Positions 15,134-23,683 are shown, counted from the first letter of the stretch. The stretch is DNA of 32,388 nucleotides from Flammeovirgaceae bacterium UBA4659 (GCA_002405445.1 DHLV01000062.1:1-32388); one strand, 5' to 3'. Notes: generated by a model from the letters alone, not told the origin. Numbers and translations: made by a program.

Positions 15134-17209
15134 TCAATACCCCCCATTATACTTTCTCAAAAACCACTCTGCGCTGAGCAACAACACCAGCAAGAAGAAA
15201 AACCATTTGAGGTTGATAAGCGGATTAAACGATTCATCGGTATGAATCAACCCCTTTGCTTCCAGTTTTTGAAAATCTTGCGAAAGTTTGGCGAAGTCTG
15301 AGGTCGTGTAAAATTTGCCGCCTGTGTTTTTAGAGAGTTTTCGCAATAGGCCAAAGTCGGCCGTCAACGATTGTGACTCTATGTTGGCAGCGGTAACCAA
15401 AAACTGACCTTGCACTTGCTCGGGCTTTGTGCCCACATTCGTTTTGGCGGAGTAGCGATATACACCTTCTTTTAGTCCACCAATTTGGTAACGTGCGCCT
15501 GCAGCACTGGTAACATAGTCGTAATGCGAAGACTTGCCCTGTTCGTCTTTCAACTCAATCTCAATTTTGTTGCCATACACCCGTTCAAACAAATCGTTGT
15601 ATACCTGGCTTTCAAACGTTACCAACTGAGTTTCCACAAATTCATTTTGGATGGGGAAGAAACGGAACTTACGCTTGTCATCCAGCGTGGTGAGGTATTG
15701 GATGAGTTTGAGAAACATTTCGTCAAACACTTCTGCTTTTTCTGTCGCCATGGACTCTTGCAGGCGCCAACGCCAAATGCCCTCGCCAATAAAGACAGCC
15801 ACCTTTCGATCTTCATCGGTGTACGTAAAAAGTAAGGGGCGCGTGGTTGTAACACTGCCGATGCGTTGATACAATAGAATATTTGCTTGTGCCGGAAAGG
15901 AGAATTTGCCGAAAGGCACTTCTGCTGGCGGGTAGCGTGAGAAGATACGATTGGTATTTTCAGGAAAAGAAAAGTCGCGGAAGGTGGTATTGACTACGGG
16001 TGTTACTTCGTCATACTGCCCCGCGCTTTCAAAGGAGAGTGCAATCCCATTGGGCTGTAATGCCCGCAAGTTGGATTGGCTACCGACCATTACGAAAATC
16101 GAAGTTTTACCTTTGAGCATGGATTGGAAAAGCGCAGCCGAACGATTGTTGGCGTCCAGTACCTGGTGAAAAATTACTAATTCTGTTGCACCGGGCTTCA
16201 GAAGTTCAGCGGAGGCTTCTGATATGGTGGGGATATGCAAGTGAAAGTCATAGTTGGAATTTTTCTCTACTACGGCACGAATGGCTTTGATATCCGGGTG
16301 TGGGGCAGGGGCTACCAACAATATTTTTTTCTTTCCTTCCACTATGTCGATAAAAATACTCGTCCGGTTGTTTTTTTTGTTGGTCTCTTTGGCCAGCGGG
16401 GCTACGGCAACATCAAATCGCTGCATTCCTTTTTCAGCGGCATCCAGTAAAAAATCGATGTCAAGTAGTGATAGGTTGCCGGTATTTTTCGTTTGCTCTG
16501 CCACGACTTTTGCATTCTTGTAAATCGTGACAGACACGTTTTCATGAGGTATGTTTTGGATGACTAACGTTGCTTTAATCGGTAACTTGTTGCCTTGATA
16601 GGCGATCTTGTTGTAGGCGATATTTTTCAATATCAAATCGGCACGTTGAGCAGTGTCACCAATCCCGATTGTATTCACCGGCACATTGATGGGAGTGTAA
16701 AGCGGAGATGTCCCGGAGTTATAGATCCCATCTGAGACGAGCGTGATCCCTACCAGGTTTTTGCCTTCGTTTTCTGCGATTGTTTCGCGCAATGCGGAGG
16801 CGATGTCTGAACTGTTATTCTTGAACAAAAAGTTACTGATGCGTGTTCCGCTCAGGTTTCGCCATTGCACATCAAAGCCTTGTTGCGTCAGCGCGTCAGC
16901 CGACTGTTTCAATGCCGCTTGTAATGGTTGGAGACTTGCGGAGTCTACCACATCGCGGATGGAGGTTGAGTTATCGATCAAGAATACATGCGATGGTTTT
17001 TCTATTTGATTGGTGGTGAGTTTGAGGATCGGGCCTATCAGCAAAAAAAATAATAGAGCCACTGCTACTGCCCTCAATCCAAACAAAACTTGATTGGCGC
17101 GCTTTCCCCAATGGCTTTTGGTTCTGTATAGAAGCCATGCATAAAGCAACCCCGCAGCCATGCACGGGACGATCCACAATGGGGAGTACTCAAATTGGAG
17201 GTGCCGCAT
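15134..17209 (-). CDS. Membrane protein with VWA-like domain (691 aa), Bacteroidota conserved
   Basis: Two N-terminal membrane segments (about residues 10-28 and 41-62) are followed by a von Willebrand factor A-like domain with a MIDAS-type DNSTS motif (Asp79, Ser81, Ser83; HVFLIDNSTSIRD) and a second conserved aspartate in TLVSDGIYNSG. A long middle region has beta-sandwich-like repeats and a glutamine-amidotransferase-like stretch (KKKILLVAPAPHPDIKAI). A C-terminal segment, INLKWFFFLLVLLLSAEWFL, anchors the other end. This double-anchored layout is common in uncharacterised Bacteroidota VWA proteins, often near BatA-type genes, though none is seen here. Its role is unknown; metal-dependent ligand binding in the periplasm is inferred from the MIDAS motif. 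Confidence 0.8.
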   Translation of the reverse strand: MRHLQFEYSPLWIVPCMAAGLLYAWLLYRTKSHWGKRANQVLFGLRAVAVALLFFLLIGPILKLTTNQIEKPSHVFLIDNSTSIRDVVDSASLQPLQAALKQSADALTQQGFDVQWRNLSGTRISNFLFKNNSSDIASALRETIAENEGKNLVGITLVSDGIYNSGTSPLYTPINVPVNTIGIGDTAQRADLILKNIAYNKIAYQGNKLPIKATLVIQNIPHENVSVTIYKNAKVVAEQTKNTGNLSLLDIDFLLDAAEKGMQRFDVAVAPLAKETNKKNNRTSIFIDIVEGKKKILLVAPAPHPDIKAIRAVVEKNSNYDFHLHIPTISEASAELLKPGATELVIFHQVLDANNRSAALFQSMLKGKTSIFVMVGSQSNLRALQPNGIALSFESAGQYDEVTPVVNTTFRDFSFPENTNRIFSRYPPAEVPFGKFSFPAQANILLYQRIGSVTTTRPLLFTYTDEDRKVAVFIGEGIWRWRLQESMATEKAEVFDEMFLKLIQYLTTLDDKRKFRFFPIQNEFVETQLVTFESQVYNDLFERVYGNKIEIELKDEQGKSSHYDYVTSAAGARYQIGGLKEGVYRYSAKTNVGTKPEQVQGQFLVTAANIESQSLTADFGLLRKLSKNTGGKFYTTSDFAKLSQDFQKLEAKGLIHTDESFNPLINLKWFFFLLVLLLSAEWFLRKYNGGY

Positions 17210-17380
17210 TAGGAAACTGTTTTTATCTCCCTCAACTTGGTCAATTTTTCCGTTGAAGTAGTGAGCATGCGCCCCTCAACAGAGCGGGATGGAATGTGAT
17301 AAATCCTGCTAACAGGAAAACAGGGCAGGGGCGAGTGATGCGCTATCATTTTCAAATTTTCAAATCAATTCATCTTCAAA
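17210..17380. other. Structured intergenic region between the VWA-like gene and rarA
   Basis: Contains an outer inverted repeat CGCCCCT (17270-17276) / AGGGGCG (17327-17333) enclosing a smaller hairpin TCCTG-ctaa-CAGGA (17304-17317). There is no long T-run on either side, so this is not a standard terminator, although it lies where the rarA operon should end. It could be a protein-binding dyad or an attenuating hairpin. Confidence 0.4.
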
Positions 17381-18646
17381 TTAATACCGATACTTTTCTT
17401 TCCACAAATTTCTCAAATAGTTTCGTAATTCATTTTCGCGCGGGTTTAGGCCCGGGTCATAAAACTTTGAGCCTTTGATGGCATCTGGCAAAAACTCCAT
17501 GTTGGCGAAATTGTTTTCGAAGCTGTGTGCGTATTGATAATCTTTTCCGTAGTTCAGGTCTTTCATTAATTTAGTTGGTGCGTTTCTAATCGCGAGTGGC
17601 ACCGGTAGGTCGCCCATATCTTGCACGGCCTTCAACGCACTTTCTATGGCTGCGTAGCTCGCGTTGCTTTTTGCTGAGCAGGCCAAATAGGTTGCACATT
17701 GCGACAAAATAATTCGTGCTTCCGGGTAACCAATAACATTCACAGCTTGGAACGCGCTGGTGGCAAGTACCAACGCGGTTGGGTTGGCATTGCCAATATC
17801 TTCACTTGCCAATATCACCATTCTACGCGCAATGAACTTTACATCTTCACCACCTTCAATCATCCGTGCTAAATAGTACACTGCCGCGTTGGGGTCGCTG
17901 CCGCGGATGGATTTGATGAAGGCGGAGATGATGTCGTAATGTTGCTCACCACTTTTGTCGTAAATGGCGATATGTTTTTGTGCCACGTTCATCACCAGCT
18001 CATCGGTGACCACAATATTTCCCGGCAAGGCTTCAGCAATCAAATCGATGAGGTTGAGAAGTTTGCGCGCATCGCCACCGGAGATGTTAATGAGCGCTTG
18101 GCGTTCGCTAATTAGTATTGATCGGTTTTTTAAGTCGGCATCTTTTTGAATGGCGTGTGCAGCCAACTCAATCAGTTCATCATCAGTCAAAGCTTTTAGC
18201 ACATACACCTGACACCGCGAGAGTAAGGCGGAGTTGACTTCAAACGAAGGATTTTCAGTAGTAGCGCCAATCAACGTGATTGTTCCTTTTTCTACTGCAC
18301 CAAGCAGTGCATCTTGTTGTGATTTGTTGAAACGATGAATTTCATCGATGAAAAGAATGGCGCGGTTGCTGTATTTGGCTTTGTCAATTACTTCGCGCAC
18401 GTCTTTTACCCCTGCGCTCACGGCACTCAGTATGTGAAATGGCCGCTTTACTTCATTAGCAATGATGTTGGCAATAGTGGTTTTACCTACACCGGGCGGC
18501 CCCCACAAAATCATGGAGGGTACGTTGCCCGTTTCAATTGCTTTACGGATGATGCCGTTTGTGCCCACCAAATGGTGCTGCCCCACCAAATCGGAGAGCC
18601 GGGTAGGGCGCATGCGTTCAGCCAAAGGTAGTCTGGTACTGATCAC
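17381..18646 (-). CDS. rarA: Replication-associated recombination protein RarA (MgsA), AAA+ ATPase (421 aa)
   Basis: Full-length clamp-loader-like AAA+ ATPase that acts at stalled replication forks. Walker A is GPPGVGKTT (residues 49-57), Walker B is ILFIDEIHRFNKSQQ (Asp101, Glu102) and sensor 1 is IGATTENPSF. The C-terminal MgsA domain is recognised by GSDPNAAVYYLARMIEGGED and by ASEDIGNANPTAL. The start is GTG at 18646; it lies 3 nt after the stop of the DUF3667 gene, so rarA is the last gene of the ltaE-DUF3667-rarA unit. No oddities are seen in the motifs. Confidence 0.95.
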   Translation of the reverse strand: MISTRLPLAERMRPTRLSDLVGQHHLVGTNGIIRKAIETGNVPSMILWGPPGVGKTTIANIIANEVKRPFHILSAVSAGVKDVREVIDKAKYSNRAILFIDEIHRFNKSQQDALLGAVEKGTITLIGATTENPSFEVNSALLSRCQVYVLKALTDDELIELAAHAIQKDADLKNRSILISERQALINISGGDARKLLNLIDLIAEALPGNIVVTDELVMNVAQKHIAIYDKSGEQHYDIISAFIKSIRGSDPNAAVYYLARMIEGGEDVKFIARRMVILASEDIGNANPTALVLATSAFQAVNVIGYPEARIILSQCATYLACSAKSNASYAAIESALKAVQDMGDLPVPLAIRNAPTKLMKDLNYGKDYQYAHSFENNFANMEFLPDAIKGSKFYDPGLNPRENELRNYLRNLWKEKYRY

Positions 18647-18649
18647 AGT

Positions 18650-19768
18650 CTATATCGATAAGAAAACCACAAAGGCACTAATGGAAAATGCAATCGTTAC
18701 CAAAATCATAAACAGAATGCCAAAAATGAGGTACTTCTGAATCGTTTTTCTCCAACTTTGCCCATACATGCGTTTCATGGCGAACAGCAGATAAAGCACA
18801 ATCCAGAAACCAATCAACGTGCTGGCCCACCAAAGCCATGGCACGAGACTTACAAGCATTTGTAGCGTGCCAGCGAGGTAAAAAAAGTTGTAGTAGTAAA
18901 TCGAAAAAACAAGGTGTTCGCTGTAGTAGTACCCCCTGCTAAAATTGAGCAACTTGAGCAATAGCGCAAAAAATGGAAGCAAGTAGAAAAGCACTTTTGA
19001 GAAGTTATCTTTGAAGGCAGAAACAAATTCCTCACTCATCTTTTTTGAATCCTCACCATACTTGTTTCGCACGATGATTACCCTCTTTGAAACCAGCCGA
19101 ACAAACCAGTTATCACGCTCAGATGCAGGTTTAGCCATCTGAATCGAGTCGTAGTATTCAACGGTTTTGTATTGGGCCACTTCATCAAAGTTGAACTTGG
19201 TGGTAGTTCGCATTGTTGGTGCAGATTCTTCTGCGTGGTTGGTCGATTGCTTTTGAATCGAATCGCCCGGTGATGTTACGAGTGAGTCATTTTTTTCGAG
19301 TGCCAACGGCTGGACTCCCTTTTTTGAGTTTTCGGTGATGTCTTTTTCATCCTGTTGTGTAATCTCCACTTCGTCTTGATCCTGATCTTCCGGGTTGTCG
19401 TCAGGTATGGAGAAAAAGACCAGAAAAAAAACGAAGCTGATGAATACGTACATCCTTGCGGGGTGGTAATAACTCTCTCGCTTGCCGGCACAATACTCTA
19501 GTGCCAAAAAGCCCGGTTTGGTAATCAGGTATTTGGTGGTTCGGAAAAACTTACCCTCGTAACTCCAGAATGAGGAAATGAAATTCGTCCACAACTCAAC
19601 CAGCGTTTGCCGTTGTGGGATGTCCTTTTGGCCGCATTGGTGGCAGAAAATACCTTGTAGTGGGGTTCCGCAGTTCAAGCAAAATTCATTGGGGTGAGGT
19701 TTATGGCCGCCCTGTTCGGCATCTACAAAACCTTCTGCGGCCGGTATTGATTTTCCGAGCTCGTCCAT
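18650..19768 (-). CDS. DUF3667 membrane protein with N-terminal zinc ribbon (372 aa)
   Basis: The N terminus carries a zinc-ribbon CLNCGTPLQGIFCHQCGQ (two CxxC pairs at about residues 30-45). It is followed by the DUF3667 core around FWSYEGKFFRTTKYLITKPG and YCAGKRESYYHPARMYVFI. A long acidic and polar loop separates the first membrane segment from four more near the C terminus. The family is widespread in Bacteroidota and has no known function. The ATG at 19766-19768 is preferred, 2 nt after the threonine aldolase stop; a TTG six nt earlier would overlap that stop by 4 nt. It sits between ltaE and rarA in an apparent operon. Confidence 0.88.
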   Translation of the reverse strand: MDELGKSIPAAEGFVDAEQGGHKPHPNEFCLNCGTPLQGIFCHQCGQKDIPQRQTLVELWTNFISSFWSYEGKFFRTTKYLITKPGFLALEYCAGKRESYYHPARMYVFISFVFFLVFFSIPDDNPEDQDQDEVEITQQDEKDITENSKKGVQPLALEKNDSLVTSPGDSIQKQSTNHAEESAPTMRTTTKFNFDEVAQYKTVEYYDSIQMAKPASERDNWFVRLVSKRVIIVRNKYGEDSKKMSEEFVSAFKDNFSKVLFYLLPFFALLLKLLNFSRGYYYSEHLVFSIYYYNFFYLAGTLQMLVSLVPWLWWASTLIGFWIVLYLLFAMKRMYGQSWRKTIQKYLIFGILFMILVTIAFSISAFVVFLSI

Positions 19769-19770
19769 TG

Positions 19771-20793
19771 TCAAAAGCGTAGCTTGGTAAAAATATTGAC
19801 GGCCGCTTCCAACATGGCATCATCAAAATCCAAGTGCGTCACCATTCTAATTTCGGTATTACTGAAAGCCAGTGCTTTGATGTTGTGTTTGGCAATTTGC
19901 ACTAAAAACTGTGCAGGTGTTACGCTGGGGATCAATTCAAAAATCACAATGTTGGTGTCCACAGGCATCACGGATTTCACGTAAGGCTGTTGTTGCAGAC
20001 AGATGCCCAACGATGCGGCACGGGCATGGTCTTCGGTCAGTCGGGTTACGTGATGATCGAGTGCGTAAACACCTGCGGCTGCCAGAAAGCCTGCCTGCCG
20101 CCATGCACCGCCAAATACTTTTCTTATTCTCCGAGCTTTTTTCGCAAACTCGTTTTTACAGACAAGCACCGAACCTACCGGGGCACCCAATCCTTTGGAG
20201 AGGCAAATTGAAATTGTATCAAAGTGCTTTCCGTATTCGAGAGCCTTGTCGCCTGTGGCAGCCAGTGCATTGAACAAGCGTGCGCCATCCAAATGCATGT
20301 ACAAATTTTTACTTCTCGCGAAAGCGGAAATTTTTTCGATCTCTTTTAGTGAATAATAACTGCCGGCTTCGCGCACCACCGTATTTTCTAAGGCCACTAC
20401 CGCAGTGCGAGGATAGTGTTGATCATCGTTATTGACGTTATTTGAGACTTCCTCAACTGAAATGCGGCCTCTGTCTCCTGGCAGCAATTTTACACTCACG
20501 TGGCTGTTGCCCATCAATCCACCGCCTTCATATTTATATATGTGTGCACCTTTGTAGCAGATTACTTCATCACACGGTTGTGTCAGCACCTTAATGCCAA
20601 TTTGGTTGGTCATTGTTCCGCTTGGGCAATACACCGCTGCATCCATGCCCAACAGAGCAGCACATTTTTCTTCCAACTGATTAACGGTTGGATCCTCGCC
20701 AAAAACATCATCACCCACTTCGGCCGCAAACATTGCAGCCAGCATGGCCGGGGTGGGTTTGGTAACGGTATCGCTGCGCAGATCGATTATCAT
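19771..20793 (-). CDS. ltaE: Low-specificity L-threonine aldolase, PLP-dependent (340 aa)
   Basis: Cleaves L-threonine/allo-threonine to glycine and acetaldehyde. The N terminus [14 protein letters not shown] is characteristic. The PLP lysine is in [14 protein letters not shown] (about Lys200), the cofactor-contacting Asp in [11 protein letters not shown] (about Asp169), and the glycine-loop segment is [13 protein letters not shown]. The start is the ATG at 20791-20793; a TTG two codons upstream is less likely. Upstream on the minus strand, a TTG about 20 nt ahead of TATTTTGA (near 20815-20845) may be the promoter of the three-gene unit, though the match is imperfect. Confidence 0.93.
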   Translation of the reverse strand: MIIDLRSDTVTKPTPAMLAAMFAAEVGDDVFGEDPTVNQLEEKCAALLGMDAAVYCPSGTMTNQIGIKVLTQPCDEVICYKGAHIYKYEGGGLMGNSHVSVKLLPGDRGRISVEEVSNNVNNDDQHYPRTAVVALENTVVREAGSYYSLKEIEKISAFARSKNLYMHLDGARLFNALAATGDKALEYGKHFDTISICLSKGLGAPVGSVLVCKNEFAKKARRIRKVFGGAWRQAGFLAAAGVYALDHHVTRLTEDHARAASLGICLQQQPYVKSVMPVDTNIVIFELIPSVTPAQFLVQIAKHNIKALAFSNTEIRMVTHLDFDDAMLEAAVNIFTKLRF

Positions 20794-20934
20794 ATTCAAT
20801 TAAAATTCCTCAAAATACTCAACCTTTCGACATTGGGCAATAGCCATGATTTGATGGCACATTCAACTGACCCCAACGGTCAATGGATGGAATATGGTTC
20901 CTACCATGGGCAGCGGGCCACACGTCAAATTGGT

Positions 20935-21288
20935 TTACAACAATTCCTTCCCGGGATCCCAAAACACATTTTCAAAATCCTGCACCTGGTGCTTTTTGAT
21001 GACAACTCCTTCTTTTTCGAGGTTGGTTTGCATGGAGCTGGGCGGCACAAAGTGGTGGCGGCCTGTGAGCAGGCCCCGTGAATTAACTACGCGATGCGCT
21101 TTTGAACCAACGCCCCTCACGCCATGGGCGGCATTCATGGCCCAGCCTACCATGCGAGCGCTCGTACCCGTGCCCAGGTAGCGCGCAATGGCGCCATAGC
21201 TGGTAACCCGACCTTTTGGAATGAGTCGCACCACATCATAAACGTCTTCGAAGAAATTGCGTTTTTTTTCGGGTTTAGAACTTGGCAT
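20935..21288 (-). CDS. Alkyltransferase-like protein (ATL) of the MGMT/Ogt family lacking the acceptor cysteine (117 aa)
   Basis: The DNA-binding domain of O6-alkylguanine transferase is present as a stand-alone protein: FEDVYDVVRLIPKGRVTSYG (with the base-flipping Tyr31), the arginine finger in TSARMVGWAMN (Arg45) and the active-site loop. In true transferases the loop reads PCHRV; here it reads SKAHRVVNSRG, with Ala64 in place of cysteine. Such ATL proteins bind O6-alkylguanine tightly and hand it to nucleotide excision repair instead of repairing it directly. The length fits the ATL group. It lies downstream of the Y1 transposase on the same strand, with two palindromes between them. Confidence 0.88.
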   Translation of the reverse strand: MPSSKPEKKRNFFEDVYDVVRLIPKGRVTSYGAIARYLGTGTSARMVGWAMNAAHGVRGVGSKAHRVVNSRGLLTGRHHFVPPSSMQTNLEKEGVVIKKHQVQDFENVFWDPGKELL

Positions 21289-21317
21289 TAAAAACGGATT
21301 TTGATTTCATTTGAGTT

Positions 21318-21386
21318 AATCCCGAAGGGATGTAATTGTTTTAGAAAATCGGGTAGCAAGAGAAACCCCGAAGGGGTGAAATAATT
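21318..21386. repeat. Left pair of REP-like palindromes (P1, P2)
   Basis: P1 is ATCCC-GAA-GGGAT (21319-21331) and P2 is ACCCC-GAA-GGGGT (21365-21377). P2 is followed directly by TGAAATAATT (21377-21386), which abuts the transposase stop. P1 is followed by the similar TGTAATTG. Both have GAA loops in the plus-strand orientation. Together with the right pair they enclose the transposase in inverted order. Confidence 0.8.
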
Positions 21387-21844
21387 CATAACCACTCGAA
21401 AAGATATTTTTCGTCATGCTCGATTTCAAATTTCCTCAAGAACTCTAAATATTCCTCTTTAAATGTCTTTTCCCTGTGGTGCTCTTCTTGATGAAGGATA
21501 TATTTGTAAACTGTGTCCAACTGCGAGTATGAGTAAGAAAATGCACCATATCCATCCTGCCAAGAAAAACGACCTTGAACAAACCTCTTCTTGTTGATAA
21601 AATTTGAAGAGTTGTTTTTTACATCGCGAACCAAGTCGGCCAGAGCGACTGAAGGTTTAAGTCCAACAAAGACGTGCACATGGTCTGTTACGCCATTTAC
21701 AATAATTGACTTTTGACCTTTTTCGTTGATCATTCCTGCCATGTATTTAAATACCTCCTCCCGCCAAGGTTTCAAAAGCAGGTTGTCTCTACCTTTTACA
21801 GCAAAGACAACCTGGATATGAATTCGAGAATAGGTGCCAGCCAT
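21386..21844 (-). mobile_element. Y1 (HUH) transposase, IS200-like / REP-associated type, with flanking palindromes (152 aa)
   Basis: Single-domain HUH transposase. The metal-binding motif is DHVHVFVGLKP (His55, His57) and the probable catalytic tyrosine is Tyr115 in VYKYILHQEEHHR. The start MAGTYSRIHIQVVFAVKGR and the length of 152 residues are typical of the IS200/TnpA-REP group. No tnpB/IscB partner is present. All motifs look intact, so the protein may be active. Unlike an IS, it is bracketed by four short palindromes in nested inverted order, which is how REP-associated tyrosine transposases sit among their REP elements. These enzymes cut and join single-stranded DNA at the palindromes. 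Confidence 0.87.
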
Positions 21845-21855
21845 ACGTTTATGCC

Positions 21856-21919
21856 ACCCCTACGGGGTTTAATGATAAATGTAGCCCATTATACTACAAT
21901 TATTTCATCCCTTCGGGAT
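21856..21919. repeat. Right pair of REP-like palindromes (P3, P4), inverted relative to the left pair
   Basis: P3 is ACCCC-TAC-GGGGT (21856-21868) and P4 is ATCCC-TTC-GGGAT (21907-21919). Read on the minus strand they become ACCCC-GTA-GGGGT and ATCCC-GAA-GGGAT, followed for P4 by TGAAATAATT (21907 down to 21898), the same 10-mer that follows P2. The order P1-P2-transposase-P3'-P4' is therefore an outer ATCCC pair and an inner ACCCC pair, each inverted. Confidence 0.8.
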
Positions 21920-21941
21920 TTTTCCAGTCCAAAATATACTG

Positions 21942-21971
21942 TTTTACTAATTCATCAAACTGTTAAATTTG
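21942..21971 (+). promoter_or_regulatory. Promoter of the Ig-like surface protein gene
   Basis: The -7 box TAAATTTG at 21964-21971 fits TAnnTTTG; a weak -33-like TTTT lies at 21942-21945, 18 nt upstream. The box is 27 nt before the chosen ATG at 21999, which also argues against the upstream TTG at 21969. Confidence 0.55.
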
Positions 21972-21998
21972 CGCCCTCATCAAAACAAAAAATTGCCA

Positions 21999-23525
21999 AT
22001 GAAGCATTGGTTTCTGGTTTTCTTTGTTTTCACTTTTACAGGACTGCAGGCGCAGAATTTTGTCTTCCCTTCTGGCGAAGGCTGGAGAATTTTGACCGAA
22101 GGGCAAACCTTGTCATTTTCTGTTGATGTCTCTGATTCTTCGAAACCACGCTACTCGTTAGAAGGTGCGAACGGATATCAGATTACATTTGATACCTTGG
22201 GCCATTTCGCCTGGGCTCCGCCTTATGAATTGGTCGATCGCCTGGAAAAGCAAAAAGAAATAACACTCATTTTTCAGGCTGAATGGAAAAATGGGTACCG
22301 CATTCGCAAACCGATAACGTTTACGGTGATGCACCAGAACCGTCCTCCGGTGGTAGATGATTTGCCTACATTCTATGTCCGGCAATCCACACAAAATCAG
22401 TATCAAATTTCAGACGATTACGTAACGGATGCCGATGGTGACCCAATCGTATATAAGCCCATTGTGTCGCAACTTCCCGAAGGCTTGCAATTTTCTTCGC
22501 AAGGGTTGATTACCTGGAACCCTTCGCGCAACCAGTTCATTGGGCTGAAAAGTAATCCGATAACGTTAGAGTTTGCCGTGCAAGACCAGCCCGAAAAGGC
22601 TGAAACAAAAGGAAAGTTGAGAATTGCACAAACACAGCTCGATTTACCGCCCGATCTTTTGATACTTCCCGGTGACAGCAGCTTTGTCATCAAAGAAGAC
22701 GAGCGAATCAATTTAAAGATTTATGCCAGCGATCCAAATGGAGACGAGAACATCGGCACATTTGGATTTGTGAATTCTGATGCACGGGTACCGAAAAACA
22801 GTTTGAAAGAAAGCACGAATGCGCAGGGTGAATTTACCTGGTTGCCCGGATACAATTTTGTAGACGAAGCCGAGAAGGAAAAGCTGATTGACCTCACTTT
22901 TTTTGTGTTGGATAAGTCGGCCAACCGAATTGAGCGGAAAGTAAGGGTGAAGGTAGTGGATGCCGAAAACCTCGATGAAAAAGACAAGCTTTTGTGTGTG
23001 AAATACCGCAATACGTTGGTCGCAGCCAAAACGCTCATCGATAGGTTGGATGAAAACCATGAAGTGTTGACGAAGACTTTGAAGCAAGCAAAAAAAGGTA
23101 AAAAAAACAGAGCCATCCTCAACGCATCGTTGGGTGCCACCACGGGATTATCGCCTGTGATACTCTCTAATGACCCCACCAGTTATAAAACCGTATCGGC
23201 TATTGGCGGCACCACGGTGCTCACCTTGGGTACTTTGGAAGCCACCGAGGTCATTGGCAAATCAAAGAATGAATTGTTGGATAAAATCAAAACCAATGTG
23301 GAACTGCGCAATCAACTACAATTGGAAGGCGACAATTTTGCCCGCAAGTATGCGCTAAAATCAATGCGCAGAGACAAAGGTTTTAATTCCGACAAAGACA
23401 AATTTTTGCTGCTGCTCAACAGCCAAAAATTGGAAACCCTGGAAATCAACGCATTGAAAATGGCCACCCCAAAGTACGACAACAAAGATTTGAAGAAGAC
23501 CTTTGCAGATTTTAGTGAGGAGTGA
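21999..23525 (+). CDS. Exported protein with Ig-like/cadherin-like repeats and hydrophobic C-terminal region (508 aa)
   Basis: The start is the ATG at 21999, since an earlier TTG overlaps the promoter. The signal peptide is KHWFLVFFVFTFTGLQAQ. Three beta-sandwich repeats of the putative-Ig/cadherin type follow; each ends in a tryptophan strand preceded by a Gly or Phe (GHFAWAPPYEL, GLITWNPSRNQF, GEFTWLPGYNFV) and opens with DxDGD-like loops (VTDADGDPIV, ASDPNGDENI) that may bind calcium. The last ~150 residues are helical, with a Lys-rich stretch and two small-residue-rich hydrophobic segments (ILNASLGATTGLSPVIL, VSAIGGTTVLTLGTLEA) that may be membrane helices. A surface or periplasmic structural role is likely; the function is unknown. 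Confidence 0.8.
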   Translation: MKHWFLVFFVFTFTGLQAQNFVFPSGEGWRILTEGQTLSFSVDVSDSSKPRYSLEGANGYQITFDTLGHFAWAPPYELVDRLEKQKEITLIFQAEWKNGYRIRKPITFTVMHQNRPPVVDDLPTFYVRQSTQNQYQISDDYVTDADGDPIVYKPIVSQLPEGLQFSSQGLITWNPSRNQFIGLKSNPITLEFAVQDQPEKAETKGKLRIAQTQLDLPPDLLILPGDSSFVIKEDERINLKIYASDPNGDENIGTFGFVNSDARVPKNSLKESTNAQGEFTWLPGYNFVDEAEKEKLIDLTFFVLDKSANRIERKVRVKVVDAENLDEKDKLLCVKYRNTLVAAKTLIDRLDENHEVLTKTLKQAKKGKKNRAILNASLGATTGLSPVILSNDPTSYKTVSAIGGTTVLTLGTLEATEVIGKSKNELLDKIKTNVELRNQLQLEGDNFARKYALKSMRRDKGFNSDKDKFLLLLNSQKLETLEINALKMATPKYDNKDLKKTFADFSEE

Positions 23526-23529
23526 GCCA

Positions 23530-23559
23530 TTGCCAGTTAAAAAATATCCATTAGTTTTG
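23530..23559 (+). promoter_or_regulatory. Promoter of tRNA-Ser
   Basis: A -33 TTG at 23530-23532 and a -7 box TAGTTTTG at 23552-23559 (exact TAnnTTTG) are 19 nt apart. The -7 box ends 27 nt before the mature tRNA 5' end. Confidence 0.7.
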
Positions 23560-23586
23560 CAGTCCAATTTTTAATAAACCCAACAC

Positions 23587-23673
23587 AGAGGAGTGGTAGA
23601 GCGGTTTATTGCACCGGTCTTGAAAACCGGAGACCTTTCACGAGGTCCGGGGGTTCGAATCCCTCCTCCTCTG
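23587..23673 (+). tRNA. tRNA-Ser (anticodon TGA)
   Basis: All arms can be drawn. The acceptor AGAGGAG/CTCCTCT is perfect (7 bp). The D stem GTA/TGC encloses GAGCGGTTTAT. The anticodon stem CCGGT/ACCGG has loop CTTGAAA, giving anticodon TGA. The long class II variable arm has stem GACCT/AGGTC. The T stem GGGGG/CCCTC (one G-T pair) has loop TTCGAAT. The discriminator is G, as in serine tRNAs. CCA is not encoded. Confidence 0.96.
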
Positions 23674-23683
23674 CAACTGAAAG

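Noticed and set aside
20500..21081. 193-aa plus-strand frame spanning the start of ltaE and the alkyltransferase-like gene
   Set aside because: It runs antisense to two clear genes, has no family resemblance, and crosses their intergenic region without promoter or start support.
21386..21844. Complete IS200/IS605 insertion sequence with TnpB
   Set aside because: No tnpB or IscB gene and no guide-RNA-like end is present next to the transposase; the flanking palindromes fit a REP-associated type better.
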